This document shows positions 20,216 through 30,407 of a DNA stretch of 64,000 nucleotides, piece by piece. Position 1 is the stretch's first letter, and every line of letters starts with the position of its first letter. A program made the position numbers and the translations under genes. The stretch is from Hyphomicrobiales bacterium (GTDB lineage: Bacteria; Pseudomonadota; Alphaproteobacteria; Rhizobiales; Aestuariivirgaceae), in NCBI GenBank assembly GCA_026990765.1, contig JALXCV010000026.1, positions 1 to 64,000 of the forward strand, written 5' to 3'. The notes beneath the pieces are model-generated. The model worked only from the letters and a program-made list of their open reading frames with translations. It was not told the DNA's origin and made no database searches.

Positions 20216-20599
20216 CTATCCTTTCACTGCCTGCAACAGCATTCTGTGAAATGTCTTAACAATATTGGTGTTGAGTGAATAAGCACGTGCTATTTCACCA
20301 CCCTTCATCAATTCAGCTTCAATTGATACATTGTTACCTGAATGATCAACTTCGCCGGTTTCATTGACCCGAGTGGGGATTGACTGGACACCAGTCTGCC
20401 CCGATACATTCAAATGGCGGCTGTTGGTCATTGTCATGGAACTTGCCTGCGAGTGTAATACACTTGCAAATGGCACAACATCACTGGCCTTGAAGCCGGG
20501 TGTTGCAGCATTGGCAATATTACTGGCTATAACTTTCTGGCGTGCAGCCAGCCATCCGGCCTGTTGTGATGCAATGCGAAAAAGTTGTATATCGCTCAT
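20216..20599 (-). CDS. flgB: Flagellar proximal rod protein FlgB
   Basis: 127 aa; QKVIASNIANAATPGFKASDVVPF; followed by flgC-fliE-flgG. Confidence 0.92.
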   Translation of the reverse strand: MSDIQLFRIASQQAGWLAARQKVIASNIANAATPGFKASDVVPFASVLHSQASSMTMTNSRHLNVSGQTGVQSIPTRVNETGEVDHSGNNVSIEAELMKGGEIARAYSLNTNIVKTFHRMLLQAVKG

Positions 20600-20619
20600 T
20601 TTACCCTCTGGACATTCCT

Positions 20620-20634
20620 TTACAAAGGGTTAAG
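20620..20634 (-). promoter_or_regulatory. CtrA-like box upstream of flgB (one mismatch in one half-site)
   Basis: Plus strand TTTA-CAAAGGG-TTAA, 21 bp upstream of the flgB start. Confidence 0.35.
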
Positions 20635-20684
20635 AAATCAAGCTTGCCTGAAGCTGGAAATATCACCATCTGGCGCATGTCGCG

Positions 20685-20788
20685 TTTGAATGGATTCAAG
20701 CATTCACTTGCAGATATGAGACAGGTCTTGCAAGGCAATGCCGTTCATTTCTGCAAAGTCAATTCAGCTTGACGCTACAGGCGCCAGC
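20685..20788 (+). repeat. 104-bp dispersed repeat, copy A
   Basis: Ungapped alignment to the reverse complement of 45535-45638, 11 mismatches in 104 (about 89%). Confidence 0.9.
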
Positions 20789-21068
20789 ATTCAGGATTTT
20801 CTGACTGCAAAATTAATGACTTTTACGGTTTGTAAATCTATTGAACCCATATTGGTGCTGTGACAGAGTTCTGAATACAGACCCGGGCATGAAGCCAGTC
20901 AGTCACATCGGTATAAATCCGATATTTCCAAAAAATCAAAAATTGTAATCGCATTGTCTGTAACGATGATGGCCGTTTTTGTGGCTGCGTATCTGCTGCA
21001 TGACGCCCAGATTTTCAAATTCGGCATTCATACTGGATAATCAGGCATGCTTGATTAGGAGTAATCTC

Positions 21069-21314
21069 ATGTTGTCTTTTGGCAGTATCGCTTTGTCTAT
21101 AGCTTTGGCCCCTGTAATATTATCTGAACCAAAGATCGAGCCACCCACACAACCACCTTCTGCTTATGGCCCGCTGGTTGTTGAAATAGTCATCAAATGT
21201 CCATCCACTGGAGAAGGAATCATTTCTTATTCAAGGCTGGACAGCAAATACTGTACGCCTGATCAAAGCTGTTACTCACAATTGTATCAGGCAAAAAACA
21301 AAACCTGCAAATAA
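21069..21314 (+). CDS. Small Cys-containing secreted protein, unknown function
   Basis: ORF from an internal ATG: MLSFGSIALSIALAPVILSEPK... hydrophobic leader then a C-terminal part with 4 Cys. No family recognised. Confidence 0.4.
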   Translation: MLSFGSIALSIALAPVILSEPKIEPPTQPPSAYGPLVVEIVIKCPSTGEGIISYSRLDSKYCTPDQSCYSQLYQAKNKTCK

Positions 21315-21344
21315 ACATTGCCTGCCAACAATTTTAAGGGATGA

Positions 21345-22415
21345 GTGACGAATAATATGGTCAACAGTCAAATAGTTTTCAATGACAATGCCAAAAATCT
21401 CAGCGAAGAATATGTGCATTCTGTCAAGCTTGCCGGCGAGGTTTTCAAACTGGTGGAAGAACACATCACACCTCCCAACCCGAAAACCTATGATCTGTGG
21501 TACAATTACCTTGAAGGCAGCAACAAAAAGCTGACCCAACAGGTTGAAATTATTACCAGAAAGGGCAAAAAGCTTAATGAAGAAGATATAAATCTCATTC
21601 ATCAGGCATGTCTGGATGATAAGGATAATTGTTCCAAAAACGCTGAGAAAACGGGTCAGGAACTGGAAGCTGCATGTAAAAAACTGATGAATCTGCTAAA
21701 TAGTCATATTGAGCAGAATGATGGTTATGCCGACTGTCTGGTTGAAGCCAACAAGAAGCTGAATGCAAATCCAACACCTGAAAACCTGAAGGAAGTCGTT
21801 CATACCCTGATTGTTGACAACAGGAAAATGGCCAAGAAGTCAGCTGCCCTGAATTCGCAACTTGCTGAATCGACAGCCCGTCTGAATGAACTGAACCAGG
21901 ACCTGGCCAAGGCACGGGCCAATGAGCTGACAGATGCTCTGACACTTATTGGCAACCGCAAATGCTTTGATCAGGAGTTGGAAAAAAACCTGGAACTGGC
22001 AAAGAAAAAAGGTCACAAATTCTCGCTCATCATAGCTGACCTTGATCATTTCAAACGGATAAATGACACTTTTGGCCACCCGGTTGGCGATGCCATATTG
22101 AAGCTGTTTGCGCGCCTGATGACCAAGAACATCAAAGGTCGTGATGTAGTTGCCAGATATGGCGGTGAGGAGTTTGCACTGATCCTGCCGGAAACAGATG
22201 TTGATGGCTCAATTCAACTGGCCGAACAGATAAGACAGGAACTTGCTTCCCAGGAATTGCAAGTTACCAAGGACCGGACTCCGGTTGGCAAGGTAACAGC
22301 TTCATTTGGCGTTGCCCAATTCATGTATGGCGATAATGCAATGACAATTCTTGCCAGAGCCGACCGGCGTTTATACCAGGCTAAAGAAAATGGAAGAAAC
22401 CAGGTAGCAGCTTAA
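21345..22415 (+). CDS. Diguanylate cyclase (GGDEF domain)
   Basis: 356 aa; [14 protein letters not shown] active site, [18 protein letters not shown]. Confidence 0.93.
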   Translation: MTNNMVNSQIVFNDNAKNLSEEYVHSVKLAGEVFKLVEEHITPPNPKTYDLWYNYLEGSNKKLTQQVEIITRKGKKLNEEDINLIHQACLDDKDNCSKNAEKTGQELEAACKKLMNLLNSHIEQNDGYADCLVEANKKLNANPTPENLKEVVHTLIVDNRKMAKKSAALNSQLAESTARLNELNQDLAKARANELTDALTLIGNRKCFDQELEKNLELAKKKGHKFSLIIADLDHFKRINDTFGHPVGDAILKLFARLMTKNIKGRDVVARYGGEEFALILPETDVDGSIQLAEQIRQELASQELQVTKDRTPVGKVTASFGVAQFMYGDNAMTILARADRRLYQAKENGRNQVAA

Positions 22416-22512
22416 AATCAAAAAAACATGCCAAAGACCATCCCCCCCATTTGGTATGTATAGGGTCGGATTGCCCATTAAAGCAGTCCGGCCCGCCTTC
22501 AGGAGATACCCA

Positions 22513-24744
22513 ATGTCTAATTTGTTGCCATCACTCAACAATTTTAAAATAACCAGGAAGCTGATCATATCCCTGATCATTCCGATAACAGCACTTGCAA
22601 TTATGGGTTCAATGTTATCATGGAACGAATATGTAAAATATTCAAAGATGAACCGGTTGCAGAAAATAGTGACACTGGCTCCATCCATCAACGGACTTAT
22701 CCATGAAATGCAAAAAGAACGTGGACTTTCTGCCGGATTTATCGGCAGCAAAGGCCAGCAGAACATGGCAAAAAGGCTTTCGGCCCAAAGATTGGACACA
22801 GACACCAAATACCAGCAACTGACCAAAGCTGTAGCCGAATTTGACCGGACCGGTTATGGCAAAAAATTCTCGGAACTTCTGGACAACGCCATGGCGGAGC
22901 TTGAAAAGCTTTCTGCCAGTCGCACCCGTATTTCCCGCCTTGATATGACCAGCATGGCAATGGCACGCTATTATAGCGGTACAATTGAAAGCCTGCTGAA
23001 AACCGTAAGGCACATGGCACTGCTTAGTGACAATGCCCAGATACTCGGCAAAGTGATCAGCTATACCAGCTTGATGCAGGCCAAGGAGTTCGCCGGTCAG
23101 GAAAGGGCCATGGGTGCTGCAGGTTTTGCGGCAAAAAAATTCGATGCAAAAATTCATCAAAAGTTCATTTCACTGATTGCCGAACAACAATCAGCGATCA
23201 GGGCTTTCAGGCAGTTTGCAACACCTGCCCAATTGTCATTATATGACAATGAGATGCAATCCAAAGACATATCCAAATTCAATCAGATGCGCAAAATCGC
23301 TGTCAATAGCGCCTACCAGCCAGATTACAGCAGCAATATTGCAGCTTCAGACTGGTTCGATATAGCAACCAGAAAAATCAATCGCCTTAAAACTGTCGAA
23401 GACAAGCTGTCTGCAGATATTCTTGAACTGTCCAAAGCATTCGCTGCAAAATCATTTACAAAGCTTTTGACTACAACTGTCAGTATTTTCATCATCCTCG
23501 CTATTGCCATAATCCTGTCAGCATATATTTCTCGCTCAATCTCCTGTCCAATTCAGAAAATCACCCGGACAATGAAGCTTCTGGCTGCTGATGATCTTGA
23601 AATTACAGTTGATGGCACTGACCGCAAGGATGAGATTGGAGAAATGGCCAAGGCTGTTCAGGTATTTCGTGAAAATGCCATTCACAACCAAAAGCTGGAA
23701 GCTGAACAGGCAAGACAGGAACAGGAAAAAGCTGAAGAAACAGCCCAGAGAGCCAGACGAAATGAAGCCAGGGCAGCAGAGCGCAAATTGGTGGCTGACA
23801 GTTTTGCCAGGGCAATGTCTGCCATCTCTGCCAAGGATTTAAGCTACCGTATTACCGAAGAATTCCCCAAGGCTGACCAGAAACTGAAAAATGATTTCAA
23901 CAATTCAGTTAGCCAACTCGCCATGACAATAGATCAGATCGGCATAGAAACAGCCAAAATCCTTGATGGTTCCAGCGAAATACACCAATCTGCCAGCAAC
24001 CTTGCCAGAGACACCGAGCAACAGGCAGCAGCCATAGAAGAAACAGCTGCGGCCATGGAAGAAACCACTGTTGCCATGAAGACCTCCACGCAAAGCGCCA
24101 GAGATGCTGGTGATCTTGTGGCCCAAACCAAGATCAGCGCTGTGGCTTCCGGCAAGGTGGTAAATGAAGCCATCGCAGCCATTGACCGGATAGAAAAATC
24201 CTCAACAGAAATTGCCAATATTATCGGGACAATTGACTCTATAGCGTTCCAGACCAACCTTCTGGCTCTCAATGCCGGCGTTGAAGCTGCCAGGGCCGGT
24301 GAAGCCGGGCGCGGTTTTGCTGTCGTTGCCCAGGAAGTTCGTGAACTGGCCCAGCTTTCTGCAGGCGCTGCCAAGGAGATAACCAGGCTTATTTCCACTT
24401 CTTCTGACAATGTCAAAACCGGCGTTCATCTGGTGCACAAGACCGGTCAATCACTAAACCAGATAGTTGAAGAAGTCTCCAGGGTTTCTGAACATGTCAA
24501 TTCAATCGTTGCTGCTGCCAGTGAACAGTCCATCGGTTTGCAGGAAATAAACCAGTCGGTAAACCGGATTGATCAGGGTATTCAGCAAAATGCAGCCATG
24601 TCCGAACAATCGACAACTGCCAGTTACCGGTTGAAAGAGGAAGTCATGATAATTGACAACATGCTCAAGGAGTTCCGCACCAAGCCAGATAATGACAGCA
24701 AAACCGGTTCCTCAGCCATGGCTGCCAGCCCGGTGGCCGCATAG
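22513..24744 (+). CDS. Methyl-accepting chemotaxis protein with nitrate/nitrite-sensing (NIT) periplasmic domain
   Basis: NIT-type [25 protein letters not shown] signalling hairpin [38 protein letters not shown]. Confidence 0.9.
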   Translation: MSNLLPSLNNFKITRKLIISLIIPITALAIMGSMLSWNEYVKYSKMNRLQKIVTLAPSINGLIHEMQKERGLSAGFIGSKGQQNMAKRLSAQRLDTDTKYQQLTKAVAEFDRTGYGKKFSELLDNAMAELEKLSASRTRISRLDMTSMAMARYYSGTIESLLKTVRHMALLSDNAQILGKVISYTSLMQAKEFAGQERAMGAAGFAAKKFDAKIHQKFISLIAEQQSAIRAFRQFATPAQLSLYDNEMQSKDISKFNQMRKIAVNSAYQPDYSSNIAASDWFDIATRKINRLKTVEDKLSADILELSKAFAAKSFTKLLTTTVSIFIILAIAIILSAYISRSISCPIQKITRTMKLLAADDLEITVDGTDRKDEIGEMAKAVQVFRENAIHNQKLEAEQARQEQEKAEETAQRARRNEARAAERKLVADSFARAMSAISAKDLSYRITEEFPKADQKLKNDFNNSVSQLAMTIDQIGIETAKILDGSSEIHQSASNLARDTEQQAAAIEETAAAMEETTVAMKTSTQSARDAGDLVAQTKISAVASGKVVNEAIAAIDRIEKSSTEIANIIGTIDSIAFQTNLLALNAGVEAARAGEAGRGFAVVAQEVRELAQLSAGAAKEITRLISTSSDNVKTGVHLVHKTGQSLNQIVEEVSRVSEHVNSIVAAASEQSIGLQEINQSVNRIDQGIQQNAAMSEQSTTASYRLKEEVMIIDNMLKEFRTKPDNDSKTGSSAMAASPVAA

Positions 24745-24930
24745 GCTGCAAATGTAGTTTCTTCTGATGAATGAAATCAGTGTTGCCCCACCATGCAAAC
24801 TGGCCAAGCTGACCGGATCAAGGCGATGGCTGTTGCCGCAATGGCTACACTTGAACACCAGTTCATCACCGCGATCAATAATGTCTGAAAGGCTCATCCT
24901 GTCAAATATGTTGCCATTGATGGTTTGCAT
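24712..24930 (-). CDS. Small zinc-ribbon protein, downstream of fliI
   Basis: 72 aa; [14 protein letters not shown] ... [11 protein letters not shown] (two CxxC knuckles). Start 8 bp after fliI stop; converges on and overlaps the MCP 3' end by 33 bp. Confidence 0.65.
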   Translation of the reverse strand: MQTINGNIFDRMSLSDIIDRGDELVFKCSHCGNSHRLDPVSLASLHGGATLISFIRRNYICSLCGHRAGSHG

Positions 24931-24937
24931 GGAAAGC

Positions 24938-26320
24938 CTAATTATTCTGTGAATTGCTGTTGGTTAGCACCTTGGAAAGCTCGGCAAAAACATCGCAATA
25001 AGCAGGACTGTCAAGATTTTGCTGCATGGTCTCATAGACACCGGGAACCCATGTTATTGCCTGATCAAGTTCTGGATCAACACCTGATTTATAGCCGCCT
25101 ATCAAACGCAAATCACGGGTATCTTCATATCGTGAAATGAATGAGCGCAACATCAATACCAGCTTTTCCTGTTCAGCTGTCCAGGCATGTCGGGCAAGAC
25201 GCGACACTGATGACAGTATATTAACTGCAGGATAACGGCCCTGTTCAGCTATGGTTCGATCCAGGACAATATGACCATCCAGAGTACCGCGAATATTGTC
25301 TGCCACCGGATCATTATGATCATCGCCATCAACCAGAACCGAGAAAAAGGCGGTTATTGCACCTTTGCCATTATCGCTGGTTCCAGCCCGTTCCAGCAAT
25401 TTGGGCATTTCAGAAAATACCCCGGGGGGATAACCACGCGATACCGGGGCTTCTCCTGCTGCCAGCAATACATCGCGTGACGCATGGGCAAACCGGGTTA
25501 TTGAATCCACAATCAGCAAAACATGCTCACCGCGATCACGAAAGAATTCGGCAATTGTCAGGGCAACTTTGGGTGCCATCCGCCGCATCATTGCACTTTC
25601 ATCACTGGTTGATACCACGCCAATGGTCTTGGCATTATTATCGCCAATTGCATCTTCAATAAATTCACGAACCTCACGTCCGCGCTCACCCACCAGTGCA
25701 AAAACCACCCGGTCAAAACCTTCAGAACGGGCCAGCATTGCCAGAAATGTTGATTTTCCAACCCCGGAGCCGGCAAAAACCCCGATACGCTGGCCCTGGC
25801 ACATCGGCGTGAACAGATCGACTACCTTAACACCAGTATGGATAGGCGTATTTATTCTTGCCCGCTTCATTGCATCTGGCGGGGCGCGGTCAACTTTCAC
25901 TTCCTGCAATCCCTGCACCAGCTCACCTGCACCATCAATCGGATTTCCCAGCGAGTTGATAATACGTCCTGACCAGCTCACATCAGGCCGCAAAGTGAAT
26001 ATCCCCTTCTGCCAGACCTGCATTCCAAGGCAAATATCAATATTGGCCTGAAAGGATTTCACTACCACACTGTCCATGTCAATTCTGACAATCTGGCCAA
26101 TCTGGTCCTTGCCATCAATACAAACCGTGACGCATTCACCCAGGCGCACAAATTTTGACAGCCCTGAAACCCTATACCATGATGATGATATTTCACTGAC
26201 CAACCCCATTGCCTTGCAGACAGGACCGGCCTCAACCGCTTTTTTTACACTGGTGCGCAACAACTCCAGGCGGTTCACATTCTCACTTGTTGGGGATACA
26301 TGCTCCAGGCCAGACATCAT
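24938..26320 (-). CDS. fliI: Flagellum-specific ATP synthase FliI
   Basis: 460 aa; Walker A GVFAGSGVGKSTFLAML; LLIVDSITRFAHASRDV; SRGYPPGVFSEMPKLLERAG. Confidence 0.96.
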   Translation of the reverse strand: MMSGLEHVSPTSENVNRLELLRTSVKKAVEAGPVCKAMGLVSEISSSWYRVSGLSKFVRLGECVTVCIDGKDQIGQIVRIDMDSVVVKSFQANIDICLGMQVWQKGIFTLRPDVSWSGRIINSLGNPIDGAGELVQGLQEVKVDRAPPDAMKRARINTPIHTGVKVVDLFTPMCQGQRIGVFAGSGVGKSTFLAMLARSEGFDRVVFALVGERGREVREFIEDAIGDNNAKTIGVVSTSDESAMMRRMAPKVALTIAEFFRDRGEHVLLIVDSITRFAHASRDVLLAAGEAPVSRGYPPGVFSEMPKLLERAGTSDNGKGAITAFFSVLVDGDDHNDPVADNIRGTLDGHIVLDRTIAEQGRYPAVNILSSVSRLARHAWTAEQEKLVLMLRSFISRYEDTRDLRLIGGYKSGVDPELDQAITWVPGVYETMQQNLDSPAYCDVFAELSKVLTNSNSQNN

Positions 26321-26351
26321 GCAATATTGATATTGTTTTCAGTTTCAGTCA

Positions 26352-27077
26352 TTACCGCCCGGCCCCCAGTGTCTTGATCGCATCAACCGCAGTTCGTTCA
26401 CTATCAGCTGTAAAGGAATTGAGCATATCAAAGGTTCTGGTGATCTTGATAAGCCGGGACATCTCCATAATGGCATTGACATTTGACTGTTCGATAAACC
26501 CTTGCAGCAACCCGACTTTGCCAAAATCAATTATACCGACCGGCTCCTTGTCAGGAATAACGCTTGAAGTATCAAACCGCGTCAGTCTGGCATCCTTGTC
26601 TATGGCAAACAGACCTATGGCACCGGACTGTTTTCCCGCCTGTGAAATCATCCCGTCCCTGGCAATCACCGGCTTGCCGCCTTTGGGATCAAGCTGTATC
26701 GCAGAACCGCCAACATCAAGTACCGGATATCCGGTTATTGTCATCAATTCCCCAGTTGGCATCAGCTGCAATCGGCCATCGCGTGTATAAACTGTTCCAT
26801 TGGGAGACTGTACCGCCATCCAGGCTTTTCCCTGTACAGCAACATCAAGTGGATTGCCGGTTTTGACCAGAGGGCCAGCTTGCCTTGTAATATAGGTGCC
26901 GCGATCCCTTGAAAAGGTCACAGGCTGAGGACCTGTTCTGGAAATTACCGATGAAAAGCTGGTTGCTTCTGCCCGAAACCCGGCAGTGCGGGAATTTGCT
27001 ATATTATTGGCTATTGAATCAAGCTGCTTTGCCAGCGCCAACTGACCTGAAACTGCAACCGGAAAACTTACTTTCAT
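26352..27077 (-). CDS. flgF: Flagellar proximal rod protein FlgF
   Basis: 241 aa; LDSIANNIANSRTAGFRAEATSF; FlgF-type layout. Confidence 0.9.
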   Translation of the reverse strand: MKVSFPVAVSGQLALAKQLDSIANNIANSRTAGFRAEATSFSSVISRTGPQPVTFSRDRGTYITRQAGPLVKTGNPLDVAVQGKAWMAVQSPNGTVYTRDGRLQLMPTGELMTITGYPVLDVGGSAIQLDPKGGKPVIARDGMISQAGKQSGAIGLFAIDKDARLTRFDTSSVIPDKEPVGIIDFGKVGLLQGFIEQSNVNAIMEMSRLIKITRTFDMLNSFTADSERTAVDAIKTLGAGR

Positions 27078-27083
27078 GACTAC

Positions 27084-27881
27084 CTAGCCCCCATTCAGCT
27101 TCAGACCCTGGATCGAGCTTAACAGATCCATATTTATGCCAGCTTCCAGTGGCTGGGAAAACAGCATTCCAATATCACCGAAAGAGGTGGATGATGGCTG
27201 ATTCAGCTCCCACATGGAAGTAAAGCGAAGCAGCAGCTTTTCAAGTTTTTCAGGGTCTCTAAGATCTGCAATATCAAGGTTTTTCTTGATAGTCTCGGCA
27301 TTTTTGTCAATATTTCCGGTATCCAGGGAAATCGAGAACATGGTTTCCACCACCTTCATCAGTGCCGGATCAGCCAGCAAGCCATATTCGCTGGTGACAG
27401 AAGGTGCCTTGCGACTGAAATACAAGGCCAGTCTTACACCTTCATTATCATTGCCGGCATCTTCTTCCAGCACTTGGCGCACATAATCATCAACAGTGCC
27501 CTGGCGTGCCGAGGTAAAAGTGGTAGCAGTTTTTCCAAACTGGTTAAAATCAAATCGCTTGGCAAAGTCACGATAGCGCTTGTCCGCCAGCTTATTGGCA
27601 AAGCTGTCCTTGTCTGTAACCCCTTCTGTCAGAACCTTTCGCATAAAGGCCTTGGCATAAGTCATATCTTCCAGTCCCATTGCCCGCATTGCATATGAAT
27701 AGATGCGATCATCAGCCAGGAACTGGTCAATAGTGTCAATATCACCAATCTTTGACAGATAATACTCGCTTTCACGCGCCACCAAAGGCTGTTCTGCCGT
27801 TCGTTTAAGCGAAGCATCAATGTCCCTGGCAATGAACTGGTAAGATATAGAGGCAGTCAGCATAGTGCATCCCTGAAGCAA
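27084..27881 (-). CDS. DUF1217-family flagellar protein
   Basis: 265 aa; DIDTIDQFLADDRIYSYAMRAMGLEDMTYAKAFMRKVLTEGVTDKDSFANKLADKRYRDFAKRF, DUF1217 pattern of rhizobial flagellar clusters. Confidence 0.82.
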   Translation of the reverse strand: MLQGCTMLTASISYQFIARDIDASLKRTAEQPLVARESEYYLSKIGDIDTIDQFLADDRIYSYAMRAMGLEDMTYAKAFMRKVLTEGVTDKDSFANKLADKRYRDFAKRFDFNQFGKTATTFTSARQGTVDDYVRQVLEEDAGNDNEGVRLALYFSRKAPSVTSEYGLLADPALMKVVETMFSISLDTGNIDKNAETIKKNLDIADLRDPEKLEKLLLRFTSMWELNQPSSTSFGDIGMLFSQPLEAGINMDLLSSIQGLKLNGG

Positions 27882-28031
27882 TTATTCATGGCTGGAACAC
27901 TAATGGCACTGACAGCTTGTCCAAAGCTTGCCTCAGGATTTTGCTCTAACAAGTCTCACACAAGGTTTGAACACTACTCATCATCCAAAGGAATTATGGA
28001 TTTTGGGGAGACCCATTAGAGGGATACAGCT

Positions 28032-28919
28032 TTGACAATAATACTTGGTTTGATCGTAACAGTTGGCTGCATGCTTGGTGGCTTCGTGGCGATGGGTGGA
28101 CATGCCGCAGTTATCTGGCAGCCATGGGAGTTTGTTATTATTTTCGGCGCTTCATTTGGCACATTTCTGGTTGCCAACCCGATGAAAACCGTCAAGGATT
28201 CCGGCAAGGCTGTAGTCGAGGCATTCAAAGGCAAAACCCCCAGCAACTCCGACTATCTGGAAATTCTTGGCATCTTGTTCTCTCTCATGCGCGAAATACG
28301 CGGCAAATCACGCAATGAGGCTGAAGCCCATATTGATGAACCAGAAGAATCTGAAATCTTCAAATCCTACCCTACAATCCTTGCCAGCAAGCAATTGACC
28401 ACTTTTATCTGCGATTATTTCCGCCTGATCCTGATAGGCAATGCCAAATCCCACGAGATTGAAGCCTTGATGGATGAAGAAATCGAGACCTTAGAAACCG
28501 ATTCCCTTAAATCCTATCATTCAATGGTAGCAATGTCAGAAGGACTGCCTGCACTTGGTATTGTCGCTGCTGTTCTTGGGGTTATTCACGCCATGGGCGC
28601 ACTTAATGAATCACCAGAAGTCCTTGGCCATTTGATCGGGGCAGCGCTGGTTGGAACATTTGCCGGTATTTTCATGTCTTATGCCGTGGTTGGTCCTATC
28701 GCAACCAAGATCAAGATTGTGCGCACCAAACAATTAAGGCTGTTCATCATAATCAAACAGACAATGCTGGCCTTCATGAATGGCGCCATGCCGCAAATCG
28801 CCCTGGAATATGGCCGCAAGACAATTTCATCCTATGAACGTCCAACAATCGATGAGGTTGAGGAACAAACACTGTCTGGTGGACCATCATCAAGCGAACC
28901 GGTTCAAAAGGCTGCCTAG
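28032..28919 (+). CDS. motA: Flagellar motor stator protein MotA
   Basis: 295 aa, TTG start; [80 protein letters not shown]. Confidence 0.95.
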   Translation: MTIILGLIVTVGCMLGGFVAMGGHAAVIWQPWEFVIIFGASFGTFLVANPMKTVKDSGKAVVEAFKGKTPSNSDYLEILGILFSLMREIRGKSRNEAEAHIDEPEESEIFKSYPTILASKQLTTFICDYFRLILIGNAKSHEIEALMDEEIETLETDSLKSYHSMVAMSEGLPALGIVAAVLGVIHAMGALNESPEVLGHLIGAALVGTFAGIFMSYAVVGPIATKIKIVRTKQLRLFIIIKQTMLAFMNGAMPQIALEYGRKTISSYERPTIDEVEEQTLSGGPSSSEPVQKAA

Positions 28920-28928
28920 GCAAGATAG

Positions 28929-29888
28929 ATGCAAGTTACTCAAACACCCATCCCCCGGCAGGAAAAACCACATTCGCCAGCAACCAGCGAACTGCTCAGC
29001 ACCAGTGAATTATCAGTTGAAAGAGCACCAAGGTTGCAAATCCTGTTCGAGGAAACCTGCACCGCAACCCAGAATCAGCTGTGCAAACTGTCTCATGTTC
29101 CAGTCGAAATGTCTCTGGAGCGGGTCTGGAGTGGCAATGCCAGCGAGATTGCGATCAGTGACAACAAGCATATTGCAGTTGAATTCCAACTGCTGAATTT
29201 TTCATCAAGCATGTGGGTATCACTGGACCGTACCGCCTTGTATCAGTTGATGGAAGCTTTGCTCGGCGCCACAAATTCTCCACGCCCATATCTGGAAGAG
29301 CGTGATTTTACCTTGCTGGAACTTGCCTTTGCCAAATATATTACCCGACTTTTGACAAGCAGTTTCAAACAGGAATTTGCAGTAATTATTGATATGTCAT
29401 CAAGTCTGCTATCAGCCAAACCTGGCAATGAAGCCTTGCAGCAATTTGATGATTCAGATCAGTTCGTCATCGCCAATATTGCTCTTGACCTGTTTGGGCG
29501 CACCGGACAATTGCGTTTATTCATTCCCCAGGCAGTATTGGCTCCAATGAAGCATGCCTTTTCCAGCATCGATGATGACGAGCAAGACAGCAATGACAGC
29601 ATCTGGACAGAGCACATAAAAACCCAGCTTCAACAAACAAGCATGGAATGCAAGGCGATTATTGATGGCGGTGAAATTACACTGGGTGATGCAGCAAGAT
29701 TACAGGTTGGGCAAGTATTCGAGTTGGATATCAATCCAGAAACTCCGGTTAATCTGACAATCGATGATGAAAAGTTATTTATCGCAAAACTTGGTCAAGG
29801 CAATGGTGTTTTCACAGTCAAGATAATCAATCCAGTGAAAAAACAGGACAGCCTTCTGGATACCGTTCTGGATTGTCACACAAACTGA
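28929..29888 (+). CDS. fliM: Flagellar motor switch protein FliM (divergent, rhizobial type)
   Basis: 319 aa between motA and fliN; C-terminal SpoA-like LGDAARLQVGQVFELDINPETPVNLTIDDEKLFIAKLGQGNGVFTVKI. Confidence 0.82.
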   Translation: MQVTQTPIPRQEKPHSPATSELLSTSELSVERAPRLQILFEETCTATQNQLCKLSHVPVEMSLERVWSGNASEIAISDNKHIAVEFQLLNFSSSMWVSLDRTALYQLMEALLGATNSPRPYLEERDFTLLELAFAKYITRLLTSSFKQEFAVIIDMSSSLLSAKPGNEALQQFDDSDQFVIANIALDLFGRTGQLRLFIPQAVLAPMKHAFSSIDDDEQDSNDSIWTEHIKTQLQQTSMECKAIIDGGEITLGDAARLQVGQVFELDINPETPVNLTIDDEKLFIAKLGQGNGVFTVKIINPVKKQDSLLDTVLDCHTN

Positions 29889-29906
29889 TACAAGAGGAAA
29901 ACCATT

Positions 29907-30407
29907 ATGCAGTCAGGAGATTTCGAACAGGCAGCTTCTTCGGGAAGTGAAGATTTTACATTGCAGGATTTGCCGGAAATCACCATAGCTACCCCCGAAA
30001 CCGATGAAGTTACACCAGAAGAACCCGGCGATAATCTGGAGCAATTTAACGATATTGCAACAGCAGACACCAACCTTGAAAATGAACCGGACACATTAAT
30101 GATGGAGCCTGAACAGGAGGTTTCACCAGATGAGGCTGACAGTGACAATCCCAGCCTTGATATGATCATGGGGATTCCGGTCAATGTCCAGGTTGTGCTT
30201 GGGTCTGCAAAAATGCCGGTCTCCAAAATCATGAAACTTGGGCGCAATGCAATTATTCCACTTGACCGCAATGTGGGCGATCCAATCGATGTGGTTATCA
30301 ATGGCCGGATCATTGCTCGTGGTGAAGTTGTGCTGATGGAAGACGACAATTCAAGATTCGGGATTTCCATCACCGAAATAGTCGGTGACAAGGATACTTG
30401 CCAGTGA
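29907..30407 (+). CDS. fliN: Flagellar motor switch protein FliN
   Basis: 166 aa; IPVNVQVVLGSAKMPVSKIMKLGRNAIIPLDRNVGDPIDVVINGRIIARGEVVLMEDDNSRFGISITEIV. Confidence 0.95.
   Translation: MQSGDFEQAASSGSEDFTLQDLPEITIATPETDEVTPEEPGDNLEQFNDIATADTNLENEPDTLMMEPEQEVSPDEADSDNPSLDMIMGIPVNVQVVLGSAKMPVSKIMKLGRNAIIPLDRNVGDPIDVVINGRIIARGEVVLMEDDNSRFGISITEIVGDKDTCQ

Noticed and set aside
23934-24416. 160-aa minus-strand ORF inside the MCP signalling domain
   Set aside because: Ala/Ser-rich antisense artefact.
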